From HXMU1420-13 sp965601825 (lineage in GTDB: Bacteria; Bacteroidota; Rhodothermia; Balneolales; Balneolaceae), in the NCBI GenBank assembly GCA_965601825.1, contig OZ271839.1, positions 2,542,001 through 2,606,000 on the forward strand: a DNA stretch of 64,000 bases. The letters run 5' to 3'. Below the pieces are notes generated by a model that was given only the letters and a program-made list of their open reading frames with translations, was not told the origin of the DNA and ran no database searches. Below are positions 53,693 through 62,231 of this stretch, in pieces. The translations under genes and the position numbers were made by a program. How positions within the stretch are numbered: position 1 is the stretch's first letter; each line of letters opens with the position of its first letter.

Positions 53693-55312
53693 TTAAAGAC
53701 GTGTTACCACCCCAATATGCACTTTTGCATTTGATAAAGATTCTTCTGGCGAAAGTGCGTAAGTGAAAGTTAACCGCCCTACTCGTGCTTTATAGCTTAA
53801 TCCAAAGCCAAAAGAGTTGATAAAATCACTTTTTTGAAACTGATTATTTAGTTCTGTCAATAGCTTTGGTCGATGAAACCAACCTGCCGCTGCAAATCCA
53901 AATAAATAAGAGGAAGCATTAGTAAGAAAACGATATTCCACATCACCCCAAATGAGTTGAGATGCCTGAAACTGCTCTTCATTAAAACCACGTAGGGAAT
54001 TAGCTCCACCAAATCGAATTAAATCGATATCAGTGAAGTCCTCACTCAATACAAAGTGTGATCGAATTTTTGATGCAAATACACTTTGGTTTCCTAGTGG
54101 AAAATAGGATTCAATATGAGCATTCAGATATTGTTGACTAAAAGCTGATAATGAATCTATATCCGTTGATTTACTAGCTACTCCAAATTCAATATCAAAC
54201 CTAAATCCTTCTCTTGGGACTTCCAGTCCGATAAGTGATGAATAGTTAAATCCGAAACTTGCTCTTTGTCGACTGCCTCCCGGCTCGATCAAATTTGTGG
54301 TTCCAATTGAGCTGGTCACGGATTCAAAACCAACTTTGCTTGTTAATTCAATTCCATCCCCTAATTCATAATATCCTTGCAAATTCAAATCTCTGGTTTG
54401 ATAGGTAGTGTCGTTTTGAAAGAAGTTAAATCCAATTGACAGTCCGAGCGGAATGGATCCAAACCAATGTTGAGATACATTTAAGTTCAATCTACTTACT
54501 TCCGGTTCCAGCCTTCGATAATCAAGGTCTAAGCCATTTCCATCTGCCAAGACACTCCATAATGATAGTGATATGTCCCCTACTATATGACCATTTCCTG
54601 AAGCATCCGGAACATATCCTAAAACCCCGTCAAACTGATTCAAAGTGCGTTCCTGAACTTCAAAAGTGATAATTGGAGCTCCATCTTGAATCAGAATTTG
54701 TGGATCACTAATTGATTCAAACAACTCGGTTTGTCGTATTCTTGATAACATTTGATCCAGATTTTCAGAACTGGCTAAAAGTGAATCGGTGAAATAGCTT
54801 CTCTTTAAAAGGTATGAATCGCTGTTTAATCGATTTCCAGTAAATCTCAGATCACGTACAAAAACCTCTTCATTGGATGATAATTCAACTTCAATTTCTA
54901 CAATACACTGATCCGAAATTGGGTTGAATGATTGAATTTCAATGGTTGAAAAGTATCTACCTGATTGAACCTGATCTTCCAGTTCAGATTCTAGTACTTC
55001 TTCTAACTGAATTTCGCCGTAATCGAACGACTTAATTTCACTCAAACCTTCTAATCTTGCTTCAAATTTACAGCCTTGATCAATTTTGAATAGGTTTTCA
55101 TTTTGTTGATCAACCATAACATTTAGATATCCCAGACCTGCAAACCGGCTGATTATTGCGTTTTCAGGGTCTTCTGAATTCAACTTTAATTGTAGGTCAG
55201 AAGAAATTGTAATTGGATTCTCATCTGAATCGATGATCTCAATCTGAGCTTGAACAGAAATGGAAAACATCAAAAAAAACAGACCGAACAAAGCGATTCT
55301 ATTCCATCTCAT
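53693..55312 (-). CDS. BamA/TamA-like Omp85-family outer-membrane protein
   Basis: The start is set at the ATG at 55312, giving a 539-residue protein with a signal peptide ending near SVQAQ. A longer ORF to 55816 overlaps speA on the other strand and is not credible. After an N-terminal periplasmic region with one POTRA-like fold (FVRDLRFTGNRL), a 16-strand-type barrel follows, with the L6 motif NSLRGFNEEQF and a C-terminal HIGVVTRL strand. The POTRA number is lower than in BamA, so this is probably a TamA-like or specialised member. Confidence 0.85.
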   Translation of the reverse strand: MRWNRIALFGLFFLMFSISVQAQIEIIDSDENPITISSDLQLKLNSEDPENAIISRFAGLGYLNVMVDQQNENLFKIDQGCKFEARLEGLSEIKSFDYGEIQLEEVLESELEDQVQSGRYFSTIEIQSFNPISDQCIVEIEVELSSNEEVFVRDLRFTGNRLNSDSYLLKRSYFTDSLLASSENLDQMLSRIRQTELFESISDPQILIQDGAPIITFEVQERTLNQFDGVLGYVPDASGNGHIVGDISLSLWSVLADGNGLDLDYRRLEPEVSRLNLNVSQHWFGSIPLGLSIGFNFFQNDTTYQTRDLNLQGYYELGDGIELTSKVGFESVTSSIGTTNLIEPGGSRQRASFGFNYSSLIGLEVPREGFRFDIEFGVASKSTDIDSLSAFSQQYLNAHIESYFPLGNQSVFASKIRSHFVLSEDFTDIDLIRFGGANSLRGFNEEQFQASQLIWGDVEYRFLTNASSYLFGFAAAGWFHRPKLLTELNNQFQKSDFINSFGFGLSYKARVGRLTFTYALSPEESLSNAKVHIGVVTRL

Positions 55313-55360
55313 GCCGATTCTGGATACATTTGCAGCCCGAATTCTAATTCCAGACCCTGA

Positions 55361-56767
55361 ATGAATAATTCCTATAAAGAGCTTATCGAGCAATCGTACA
55401 ATTTCCCCCAAGAGGGTTTTGATTTGGTGGATGGAAGTTTGGAGTTCAACGATGTTGATCTGTCGAAACTTATAAAAAAATATGGAACTCCATTCAGGCT
55501 GACTTACCTCCCGAAAATTCGATCTCAAATTGTGAAAGCTCGGGATATTTTCAATGCAGCAATTGAGAAACACAATTATTCCGGTCGATACGAATTCTGT
55601 TATTGTACAAAATGCTGTCATTTTAGTCATGTAGTGCGAACAGCCATGAAGGAGAATGTGAGTCTGGAGACATCTTCTTCTTTTGATCTGGACCTTATCG
55701 AACGATTGTTTGAGAATCATCGCATAGATGAAGACCGCTATATCGTACATAATGGCTATAAAACCCCCGATTATCTGAAAAAGATCGAGCGATTGATCAA
55801 TCTGGGTTTCCATCACTCAGTGACCATCATTGATGATCTGGAAGAATTGGATAAACTGGATCAATTGGATGTAAAAATCCCGCTGAAGATTGGGATTAGG
55901 TTATCGGTGGAGCAAGGTCCTTCGGCGGATTATTACACTTCTCGAATGGGGTTGAATACCAAGGAAATCCTTGAGCTGGTAAAAACCAGAATCGCCAATA
56001 ATCCTCGATATGACCTCAAAATGCTGCATTTCTTTGTGGATTCAGGCATTTCCGATTCGTTGTACTACTGGGGAGAATTCAAGAAAGCTCTCGATTTGTA
56101 TGTGGAACTGAAGCGAATCACTCCGGAACTCACTGCTTTGAATATTGGTGGTGGATTCCCCATCCGAAATAGCCTTGGCTTCGACTTTGATTATCAAAAA
56201 ATTGCAGATTTGATTATTGAATCTATCAAATCAACCTGTGAACAGGAGAACATCGAGGAGCCGAACATCTACACAGAGTTTGGGAAATATACGGTTGGTG
56301 AAAGCGGGGCCGTCATTTTCGAAGTTTTGACTCAAAAGCCGCAAAACGATGCCGAATTGTGGTATATCATCAATAATAGCCTGATGAATACGATCCCGGA
56401 TGCCTGGACGATCAACGAGAAGTTTATTGTTCTGCCAATCAATAAATGGCAAAATGAATACAAGCGCATCAATATTGGTGGAATCAGCTGTGACCAATAC
56501 GATTATTACAATTCAGAAGGTTTGAACCAACAAATGGTACTTCCCACCTTCCCAAAGGATGATTCTGAGCCATTATATATTGGATTCTTCCACACGGGAG
56601 CTTACCAGGATTCATTGAGTGGCTATGGCGGAATAAAGCACTGTCTGATTCCTTCCCCAAAACAAATTGTGGTAGATGTAGATGAAAATGGCAATCAAAC
56701 CGAGTACCTCTATCGCGATGAACAAAGCGTACAAACCATGTTAGATATTTTAGGATACAATGACTGA
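55361..56767 (+). CDS. speA: Arginine decarboxylase (fold-III PLP, Bacteroidota type)
   Basis: A 468-residue PLP enzyme that makes agmatine from arginine. The Schiff-base lysine is in YCTKCCHFSH (K84), in the form typical of this short Bacteroidota class. Further signatures are LETSSSFDLDL, HFFVDSGISDS, NIGGGFPIR, and YTEFGKYTVGESG near the active-site loop. The next gene overlaps by 8 bp. The coupling to a DHS-like gene indicates a polyamine route that starts with agmatine. Confidence 0.85.
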   Translation: MNNSYKELIEQSYNFPQEGFDLVDGSLEFNDVDLSKLIKKYGTPFRLTYLPKIRSQIVKARDIFNAAIEKHNYSGRYEFCYCTKCCHFSHVVRTAMKENVSLETSSSFDLDLIERLFENHRIDEDRYIVHNGYKTPDYLKKIERLINLGFHHSVTIIDDLEELDKLDQLDVKIPLKIGIRLSVEQGPSADYYTSRMGLNTKEILELVKTRIANNPRYDLKMLHFFVDSGISDSLYYWGEFKKALDLYVELKRITPELTALNIGGGFPIRNSLGFDFDYQKIADLIIESIKSTCEQENIEEPNIYTEFGKYTVGESGAVIFEVLTQKPQNDAELWYIINNSLMNTIPDAWTINEKFIVLPINKWQNEYKRINIGGISCDQYDYYNSEGLNQQMVLPTFPKDDSEPLYIGFFHTGAYQDSLSGYGGIKHCLIPSPKQIVVDVDENGNQTEYLYRDEQSVQTMLDILGYND

Positions 56768-57731
56768 AAAAGGACCTGTTTCGAATTTTATCACACATCA
56801 TTATAGGCATTTTAATGCTGCTTCATTAGTTGATGCTGCAATAGCTTACGAGGATCAGCTAAAAAATAATTCAAATATGATGATAACTCTGGCCGGCGCT
56901 ATGAGTACGGCTGAATTAGGACTCTCCCTAGCTGAAATGATTCGTAAGGATAAGGTGCATATCATTACTTGTACAGGTGCTAACTTGGAAGAAGATGTCT
57001 TTAATTTGGTAGCACATAATCATTATAAACGTATTCCAAATTATCGGGATTTGAGTCCGGAAGATGAACAGGAATTACTGGACAATCACTTTAACCGAGT
57101 GACCGATACTTGTATCCCCGAAGAAGAAGCCATGCGAGCTATTGAAGAACATCTGGTAAAACGCTGGGCCAAGGCTTCAGAGTCTGGAGAGCGCTATTTT
57201 CCGCATGAATATTTCTATGATATCCTGCTATCATCAGATTTAGAGGACTCTTATCAGATTGACCCTAAAAACTCCTGGTTATTAGCTGCGGCTGAGAAAA
57301 ACCTCCCTATCATCGTACCCGGCTGGGAGGATTCTACCTGTGGCAACTTCTTTGCTTCCCACTGTATTGAAGGTCGAACTACGCCAAACGCGATGAAATC
57401 CGGTATTGAATACATGATGTTTTTGGCAGATTGGTATCAAAATAACTCAGAGAATGGAATTGGATTCTTCCAGATTGGAGGAGGAATCGCTGGTGACTTC
57501 CCAATTTGTGTGGTTCCAATGCTGGATCAGGATTTAGGGATCGATGCGCCTTTATGGAGCTATTTCTGCCAGATTTCGGACTCTACGACCAGTTATGGCT
57601 CCTACTCCGGTGCGGTACCCAACGAAAAGATCACCTGGGGAAAGCTCGGAATCGACACTCCTAAGTTCATTATCGAGTCTGATGCCACTATCGTTGCTCC
57701 GCTTATCTTTGCATACTTACTGAATTGGTGA
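56760..57731 (+). CDS. Deoxyhypusine-synthase-like protein (polyamine aminopropyl/aminobutyl transferase)
   Basis: The 323-residue protein has the DHS fold: TLAGAMSTAELG with NAD contacts, CTGANLEEDVFN, GGGIAGDFPI, and the catalytic lysine in ITWGKLG (K295), which carries the enzyme-imine intermediate in the family. Bacteria lack eIF5A, so the substrate must differ; known relatives act as homospermidine synthases. The 8-bp overlap with speA suggests a substrate derived from agmatine or putrescine. The activity itself is an inference. Confidence 0.85.
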   Translation: MTEKGPVSNFITHHYRHFNAASLVDAAIAYEDQLKNNSNMMITLAGAMSTAELGLSLAEMIRKDKVHIITCTGANLEEDVFNLVAHNHYKRIPNYRDLSPEDEQELLDNHFNRVTDTCIPEEEAMRAIEEHLVKRWAKASESGERYFPHEYFYDILLSSDLEDSYQIDPKNSWLLAAAEKNLPIIVPGWEDSTCGNFFASHCIEGRTTPNAMKSGIEYMMFLADWYQNNSENGIGFFQIGGGIAGDFPICVVPMLDQDLGIDAPLWSYFCQISDSTTSYGSYSGAVPNEKITWGKLGIDTPKFIIESDATIVAPLIFAYLLNW

Positions 57732-57755
57732 TTTCAGTTTAAAGTGACCAGTGTT

Positions 57756-57795
57756 CAGTTATCAATGATCACTGTGACCTGATCACTGATAACTG
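57756..57795. repeat. Long imperfect hairpin after the DHS-like gene
   Basis: CAGTTATCAATGATCA and TGATCACTGATAACTG can pair over 16 positions with one mismatch around an 8-nt loop (CTGTGACC). The surrounding bases also contain further CAGTG/GATCA motifs, so this is a simple-motif palindrome. It has no U-run in either direction. It may be a transcript-end or REP-like structure. Confidence 0.75.
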
Positions 57796-57883
57796 TAAAA
57801 GAAAAGCGGTTTTCTGATACAATTCCCTATTGTTGATGGATACAAATTTGCCTATCTACACTTCATCGATTATCAACCTCGGT

Positions 57884-57983
57884 GTCATCCTGAGGGTACT
57901 CCCGAAGGATCAGCAAATCTAAATGGATGCAACTGATTAGAATTGCAGATTCTTCTCCCGACAATTGTCGGGATCAGAATGAC
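57884..57983. repeat. Dispersed palindromic repeat before the fused E1 gene
   Basis: A 100-bp element starting GTCATCCTGAGGG and ending CAGAATGAC, with an internal CCCGACAATTGTCGGG palindrome at the right end. It is related to the copies at 8252, 41604 and 41777. Its right end is 17 bp upstream of the presumed GTG start of the E1 gene, so the element could contain or affect the promoter or leader there. Confidence 0.78.
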
Positions 57984-58000
57984 TTAATAATTTAGATCAC

Positions 58001-59989
58001 GTGATCGTCCCAAAACGAAAAATAAAGCGCACCCGAGCGCTGACCATCTACAAATCCCTATTACTTCCACGTCGCATAGAAGAGCGAATGCTCAAATTAT
58101 TGCGACAAAACAAGATCTCTAAGTGGTTTTCTGGGATTGGTCAAGAAGCTGTGGCCGTTGGAGTTGCGCTCGCCGCCTATCAACAAGATTACATCCTTCC
58201 GATGCACCGAAATCTTGGAGTATTTACCACTCGAGAGGTTCCGTTTTATGAGCTGTTTTGTCAGCTATTTGGAAAGGCTGATGGCATCACCAAAGGACGA
58301 GAACGCTCTTTTCACTTCGGTTCTCTGGATCATAATATCGTGGGAATGATCTCCCATCTTGCAGCTATGATGCCTGTGGCAGATGGACTAGCCCTTGCAA
58401 AGAAATTAAAAGGCGAAGAAGCTGTAGCATTTTCCTTCGTGGGAGATGGCGCTTCTTCCGAAGGTGATTTCCACGAAGCCATAAACCTAGCAGCTGTTTG
58501 GAAGCTCCCGATTGTTTTCATCATTGAGAATAATGGATACGGACTCTCCACTCCTACCAAAGAGCAATATGCCTGCGATCATTTATCGGATCGGGCAAAA
58601 GGCTATGGAATTCATGGCTATTACATCGATGGGAATAATGTGTTGGATGTAATCGACACGATGAAAGATGCCCGAAAACGTGCATTACAAGGCGAACCGG
58701 TACTCATTGAAGCCAAAACCTTTCGAATGCGTGGACATGAAGAAGCTTCAGGTACCGCTTATGTTCCAGAGGATATGTTCGACGAATGGTCGAAGAAAGA
58801 CCCGATCATGCGCTTCGAAAAATACATGGAAACGCATCATATGCATTCTCAGGAAGACTTCGACGAGATTCGCGAAGAAGTGGATGCTATGTTCGAAGAT
58901 GATCTCAAAAGCGCCTTAATTGCTCCTGAGCCGACATTCGACCTCCAAACCGAACTAGACGCCGTTTATTCGCTTGAAGAGCCTCAGATCCCAAAAGTAA
59001 CCCGAACCAACGGGAGTAAATCCGAGAAACGCTTTGTGGATGTAATCCAGTCTTCCCTTCGGCAGGCTTTTGCAGAAGATGAGTCTTTCATGATTATGGG
59101 TCAGGATATTGCCGGATATGGCGGAGTATTCAAAATCACGGAAGGATTTATGGATCGTTTTGGTGCAGATCGCATTCGAAATACGCCGATAATTGAATCT
59201 GGTGTACTTGGAGCCGCTGTTGGGTTAGCCTTAGAAGGATTTAAACCAGTGGTAGAAATGCAGTTTTCTGATTTCGTGACCTGTGGAATGAATCAGATCA
59301 TCCAGAATATTGCGAAATCGAAGTACCGATGGTCGCCGGGGTTGAATATTACTATTCGAATGCCACATGGAGCCGGTGTTGGTGCCGGACCGTTTCACTC
59401 CCAATCGCCGGAAGGTTGGTTTATGCCCCATACCGGACTCAAAATCGTGGTTCCGGGAACTGTGGAAGATGCCCAGAACCTCATGTACTCTTCCCTTTTT
59501 GATCCAAATCCTGTGCTATTCTTCGAGCATAAAAAGCTCTATCGCAGTTTACGAGCAACCACACGTGATCATGCCGTGTATGAACCCCTCGGTAAAGCCA
59601 AAATACAGCGAGAAGGTACAGATGCTTCTATCATCACTTATGGATATGGCGTGCAATGGGCTTTTGAATTGGCTGATGAATATGAGAAACAAGGTGTTTC
59701 GCTTGAAATCCTTGATCTCCGAACACTAGCTCCGCTGGATAAAGAAGCCATTTACCAAACGGTTCGTAAAACGAACCGCGTGCTGCTCCTCCAGGAACCT
59801 TCCATTACTATGGGACCGATGAGCGAAGTCTCTGCCCTCATTAATGAGCATTGCTTCCAATACCTGGATGCTCCCGTCCTTCGTGCCGCCCCAATCGACA
59901 CCCCTATTCCCTTCAATAAAAAACTGGAAGCAGGTTATCTGAATTTGGATGGATTAAAAGCACAGATTGAGAAGATGTTGGGGTATTGA
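58001..59989 (+). CDS. Fused alpha/beta E1 component of a 2-oxoacid dehydrogenase complex
   Basis: This 662-residue protein joins E1-alpha (about 1-320, with the TPP-Mg motif GDGASSEGDFHEAINLAAVW and IIENNGYGLS) and E1-beta (about 335-662, with IIESGVLGAAVGLALEG and HGAGVGAGPFHSQSPE) in one chain. Such fusions are usual for Bacteroidota branched-chain or pyruvate-type E1 enzymes. They catalyse TPP-dependent decarboxylation and transfer to lipoyl-E2. E2 and E3 are not adjacent. The start is GTG at 58001; an alternative is not clear. Substrate (branched-chain versus pyruvate) cannot be set from this sequence alone. Confidence 0.9.
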   Translation: MIVPKRKIKRTRALTIYKSLLLPRRIEERMLKLLRQNKISKWFSGIGQEAVAVGVALAAYQQDYILPMHRNLGVFTTREVPFYELFCQLFGKADGITKGRERSFHFGSLDHNIVGMISHLAAMMPVADGLALAKKLKGEEAVAFSFVGDGASSEGDFHEAINLAAVWKLPIVFIIENNGYGLSTPTKEQYACDHLSDRAKGYGIHGYYIDGNNVLDVIDTMKDARKRALQGEPVLIEAKTFRMRGHEEASGTAYVPEDMFDEWSKKDPIMRFEKYMETHHMHSQEDFDEIREEVDAMFEDDLKSALIAPEPTFDLQTELDAVYSLEEPQIPKVTRTNGSKSEKRFVDVIQSSLRQAFAEDESFMIMGQDIAGYGGVFKITEGFMDRFGADRIRNTPIIESGVLGAAVGLALEGFKPVVEMQFSDFVTCGMNQIIQNIAKSKYRWSPGLNITIRMPHGAGVGAGPFHSQSPEGWFMPHTGLKIVVPGTVEDAQNLMYSSLFDPNPVLFFEHKKLYRSLRATTRDHAVYEPLGKAKIQREGTDASIITYGYGVQWAFELADEYEKQGVSLEILDLRTLAPLDKEAIYQTVRKTNRVLLLQEPSITMGPMSEVSALINEHCFQYLDAPVLRAAPIDTPIPFNKKLEAGYLNLDGLKAQIEKMLGY

Positions 59990-60078
59990 TTTGCCAATAT
60001 TCTTTAATAAAAGAAATACGACTTTGAGCTAACTAATTAATCCTTTTAATTCAAATATTATGAAAACAAATTAAAGGA

Positions 60079-61422
60079 TTGAGTTTGGTTAGTGATTTCC
60101 TTCAAATAATAATCGAAAATCCAGTACTTCAAGCACTTGCAATCTTACTTGGTATTGCAGCACCCATATTTGGACTTGTAGCATGGATTATCAAATCTGC
60201 AAAGGAAAGAAGAAGTAAGCCAGTCAACATAAAAGGAAGTCAGGATGAGTTTAAAATTATAAATAAAAAGTTTGGCGGGCTTAATCGAACTTATGTCTCT
60301 AAATTGGCTCATAAGATTAATTTAGATTATCTGAATGATGAAAATTTACTCCCATCAGAAGAGCTACCTCTTTTAAGTTTTGATAAATGGATACCTAAGA
60401 CTCCAATTAAACTTGAAAACGTTACATCTTCATTAATAGATGAAGTCTAACCTGAATTTAATCCTACAAAACTTATTCTGCCTTATTCAGATGAAAAGCA
60501 CAGATTTCCAAATTATACAAGTGCAATTCAGGACCTACTAAAGCCAAAAATATTTGAAGACAATCGCCAGTATCGTTTTTTAGGCTTAATAACTGATGGC
60601 TCGACTTATAAATTCAATATTTCCAAACAACCATACAGCTATTTCTATAAAATAAACTACGGAAAAGGTGTGCAACATGAGTTAATAACTAATCTTCTAA
60701 ACATTAACGGTGTTGATATTCATGATGAAATCTTTTCATTCGACAAACTTTCTAAGATCAAGTCTCTTCCATTTAGAAAAAAAATACTTAATGGTTTCAA
60801 AAACACAGGCACATTTAATCATACTGTTGTACTTGGTGGTATATCGACATTAACATTAATACACGATGGAGACTCATTTCGATTTCTCTTACATGAAAGA
60901 GGTTCTGGACAAGGATATGCAGCTAATATTCGTCATGTGATTCCTGCAGGAGAATACCAACCGTTGAGCAAAGGAGATAACTTTAATAAAGATTTACCCT
61001 TATGGAATAATATAATGAGGGAATTTGCAGAAGAATTGGGCAATCTTGAAGAATTTAAAGGAGAAGAAGGTAAAATCTTTGATTATCAAAAAATCTCACC
61101 ATTTAATAAATACGTTGAAGAAGAGAAGAAAGGAAATATCAAGAATTTCTTCCTTGGTTTTGGTTTAGACCCTCTAAGTTTGCAAGCCGAAATAGTTACA
61201 TTAAGTATTCTTAAAGAAGAAACTTTTAATAAACTTTTTGGAACTATCCCTTTCACAAAAAATGATGAAGGAATAATTATTACTGAAGCGGATAAATGGG
61301 GAATACCATTTACTGAAGAGGAAATTAATCAGCGCCTAGAAGAAGGTTTATTAGCTGCTGGTCATGCTGCACTGCAACTTGCATTAAGGCATCAAGACTA
61401 TTTAAAAGAATCAATTGAGTGA
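60079..61422 (+). pseudogene. TM-Nudix protein interrupted by one in-frame TAA
   Basis: One continuous reading frame with a single TAA at 60448-60450. Frame 60079 continues exactly into the part after 60451 (the distance between 60079 and 60670 is a multiple of three) and gives sensible protein across the stop. The intact product would have about 447 codons: one N-terminal helix (residues 15-37), a basic linker, a middle region and a C-terminal Nudix-like domain with IPAGEY...REFAEELGN. CAA to TAA is the simplest change. It resembles the transmembrane-Nudix conflict-system effectors I know as SMODS-associated NUDIX, but no cyclase gene is nearby. Starts are TTG 60079 or 60085. Confidence 0.7.
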
Positions 61423-61446
61423 TCTTTTTCTTTCTTTTTCCCCTAG

Positions 61447-61488
61447 TTCCGTAGCTCAGCTGCGGAACCAACTCCGAGGCTCTGCCTC
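61447..61488. repeat. Left REP-type palindrome pair of the RAYT element
   Basis: Two adjacent hairpins: TTCCGTAGCTCAGCTGCGGAA (61447-61467, 7 paired positions with a 3-nt loop) and GAGGCTCTGCCTC (61476-61488). Both recur in reverse order and inverted at 62100-62142. The spacing is 8 nt. Confidence 0.88.
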
Positions 61489-61556
61489 ACATACCCAATA
61501 AAAATACCTACCAAGTGTAAGGAATTACTCCGGCTGTGGTCTAACCAACTAAGACC

Positions 61557-62090
61557 ATGACTAGAAGTAGATACAAAATCAAAGAAGAACACTATCCCTA
61601 TTTCATCACCTTGAGTGTAGTGGATGGAATCTCATTATTTGATGATCCAATAATCTCAGGTATCATACTAGAATCCATCAAATTCATACGAGATAAAGGA
61701 ATACAAGTGTTTGCCTTTGTAGTGATGCATAATCATGTACATCTGATCGTAGAAGGCCAAGAATTATCCGCTCATATCAGAAAACTAAAATCTTTTACAG
61801 CCCGAAGCATTATCGATTCTTTAAAAGATAGAGGTCGGAAACGGTTATTGAGTAAACTCAAACATCTGAAGCATGATCATCATAAAGATAGTGAGTATCA
61901 GGTCTGGCAGGAGGGATTTCATCCCAAGCAGATATCCAGTACTGAGGTGATGAATCAAAAGATTGAGTACATTCATTATAATCCTGTTAAAGCTGGATTT
62001 GTGGACGCTAAGGAATATTGGAGGATGTCATCAGCGAGGAATTATCTCGAATTAGAGATTCTGATTCAGATTGATAAATTTACCACGTAG
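61557..62090 (+). CDS. REP-associated tyrosine transposase (RAYT), IS200/IS605-like
   Basis: A 177-residue Y1 transposase of the HUH class. The HUH motif is in VMHNHVHLIVEG (H60, H62), and the nucleophile Tyr is in EYIHYNPVKAGFV (probably Y138). The surrounding ITxSVVDG and WQEGFHPKQI segments match RAYT proteins. It nicks single-stranded REP hairpins next to tetranucleotide guides. It starts with ATG at 61557, directly after the left hairpins. Confidence 0.92.
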   Translation: MTRSRYKIKEEHYPYFITLSVVDGISLFDDPIISGIILESIKFIRDKGIQVFAFVVMHNHVHLIVEGQELSAHIRKLKSFTARSIIDSLKDRGRKRLLSKLKHLKHDHHKDSEYQVWQEGFHPKQISSTEVMNQKIEYIHYNPVKAGFVDAKEYWRMSSARNYLELEILIQIDKFTT

Positions 62091-62099
62091 CTAATAATT

Positions 62100-62142
62100 G
62101 AGGCGGAGCCTCTAATTCTCATTCCGCAGCAGAGCTACGGAA
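62100..62142. repeat. Right REP-type palindrome pair of the RAYT element
   Basis: GAGGCGGAGCCTC (62100-62112) and TTCCGCAGCAGAGCTACGGAA (62122-62142), an inverted near-copy of the left pair with one difference in each hairpin. The hairpins are 9 nt apart. Confidence 0.88.
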
Positions 62143-62231
62143 CGAGATTGGACTCAAACTTTATCAGGATTTAGCCTTGCACTTTAGCCAACGGATATCT
62201 TCCTTTCTATTGAAATTTTTGATTCTGATAG

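Larger units (their letters stand above)
61447..62142 (+). mobile_element. RAYT/REP element (transposase flanked by inverted REP pairs)
   Basis: The element contains a Y1 transposase gene with 42-43-bp ends in inverted orientation: each end carries the same two hairpins, with one difference in the loop of the larger and one in the smaller. This is the layout of a REPtron, in which a domesticated IS200/IS605-like transposase acts on REP sequences. The transposase gene is intact, so the element may still be active. Confidence 0.85.

Noticed and set aside
55313..55816. A 168-residue N-terminal extension of the barrel protein gene on the minus strand
   Set aside because: It lies entirely opposite the start of speA, has no family features, and a proper signal peptide begins at the ATG at 55312.
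60670..61422. A separate 250-residue Nudix gene starting at GTG 60670
   Set aside because: The frame is continuous upstream to 60451 and joins the preceding ORF across a single TAA; the start has no clear ribosome-binding site. Kept as one broken gene.
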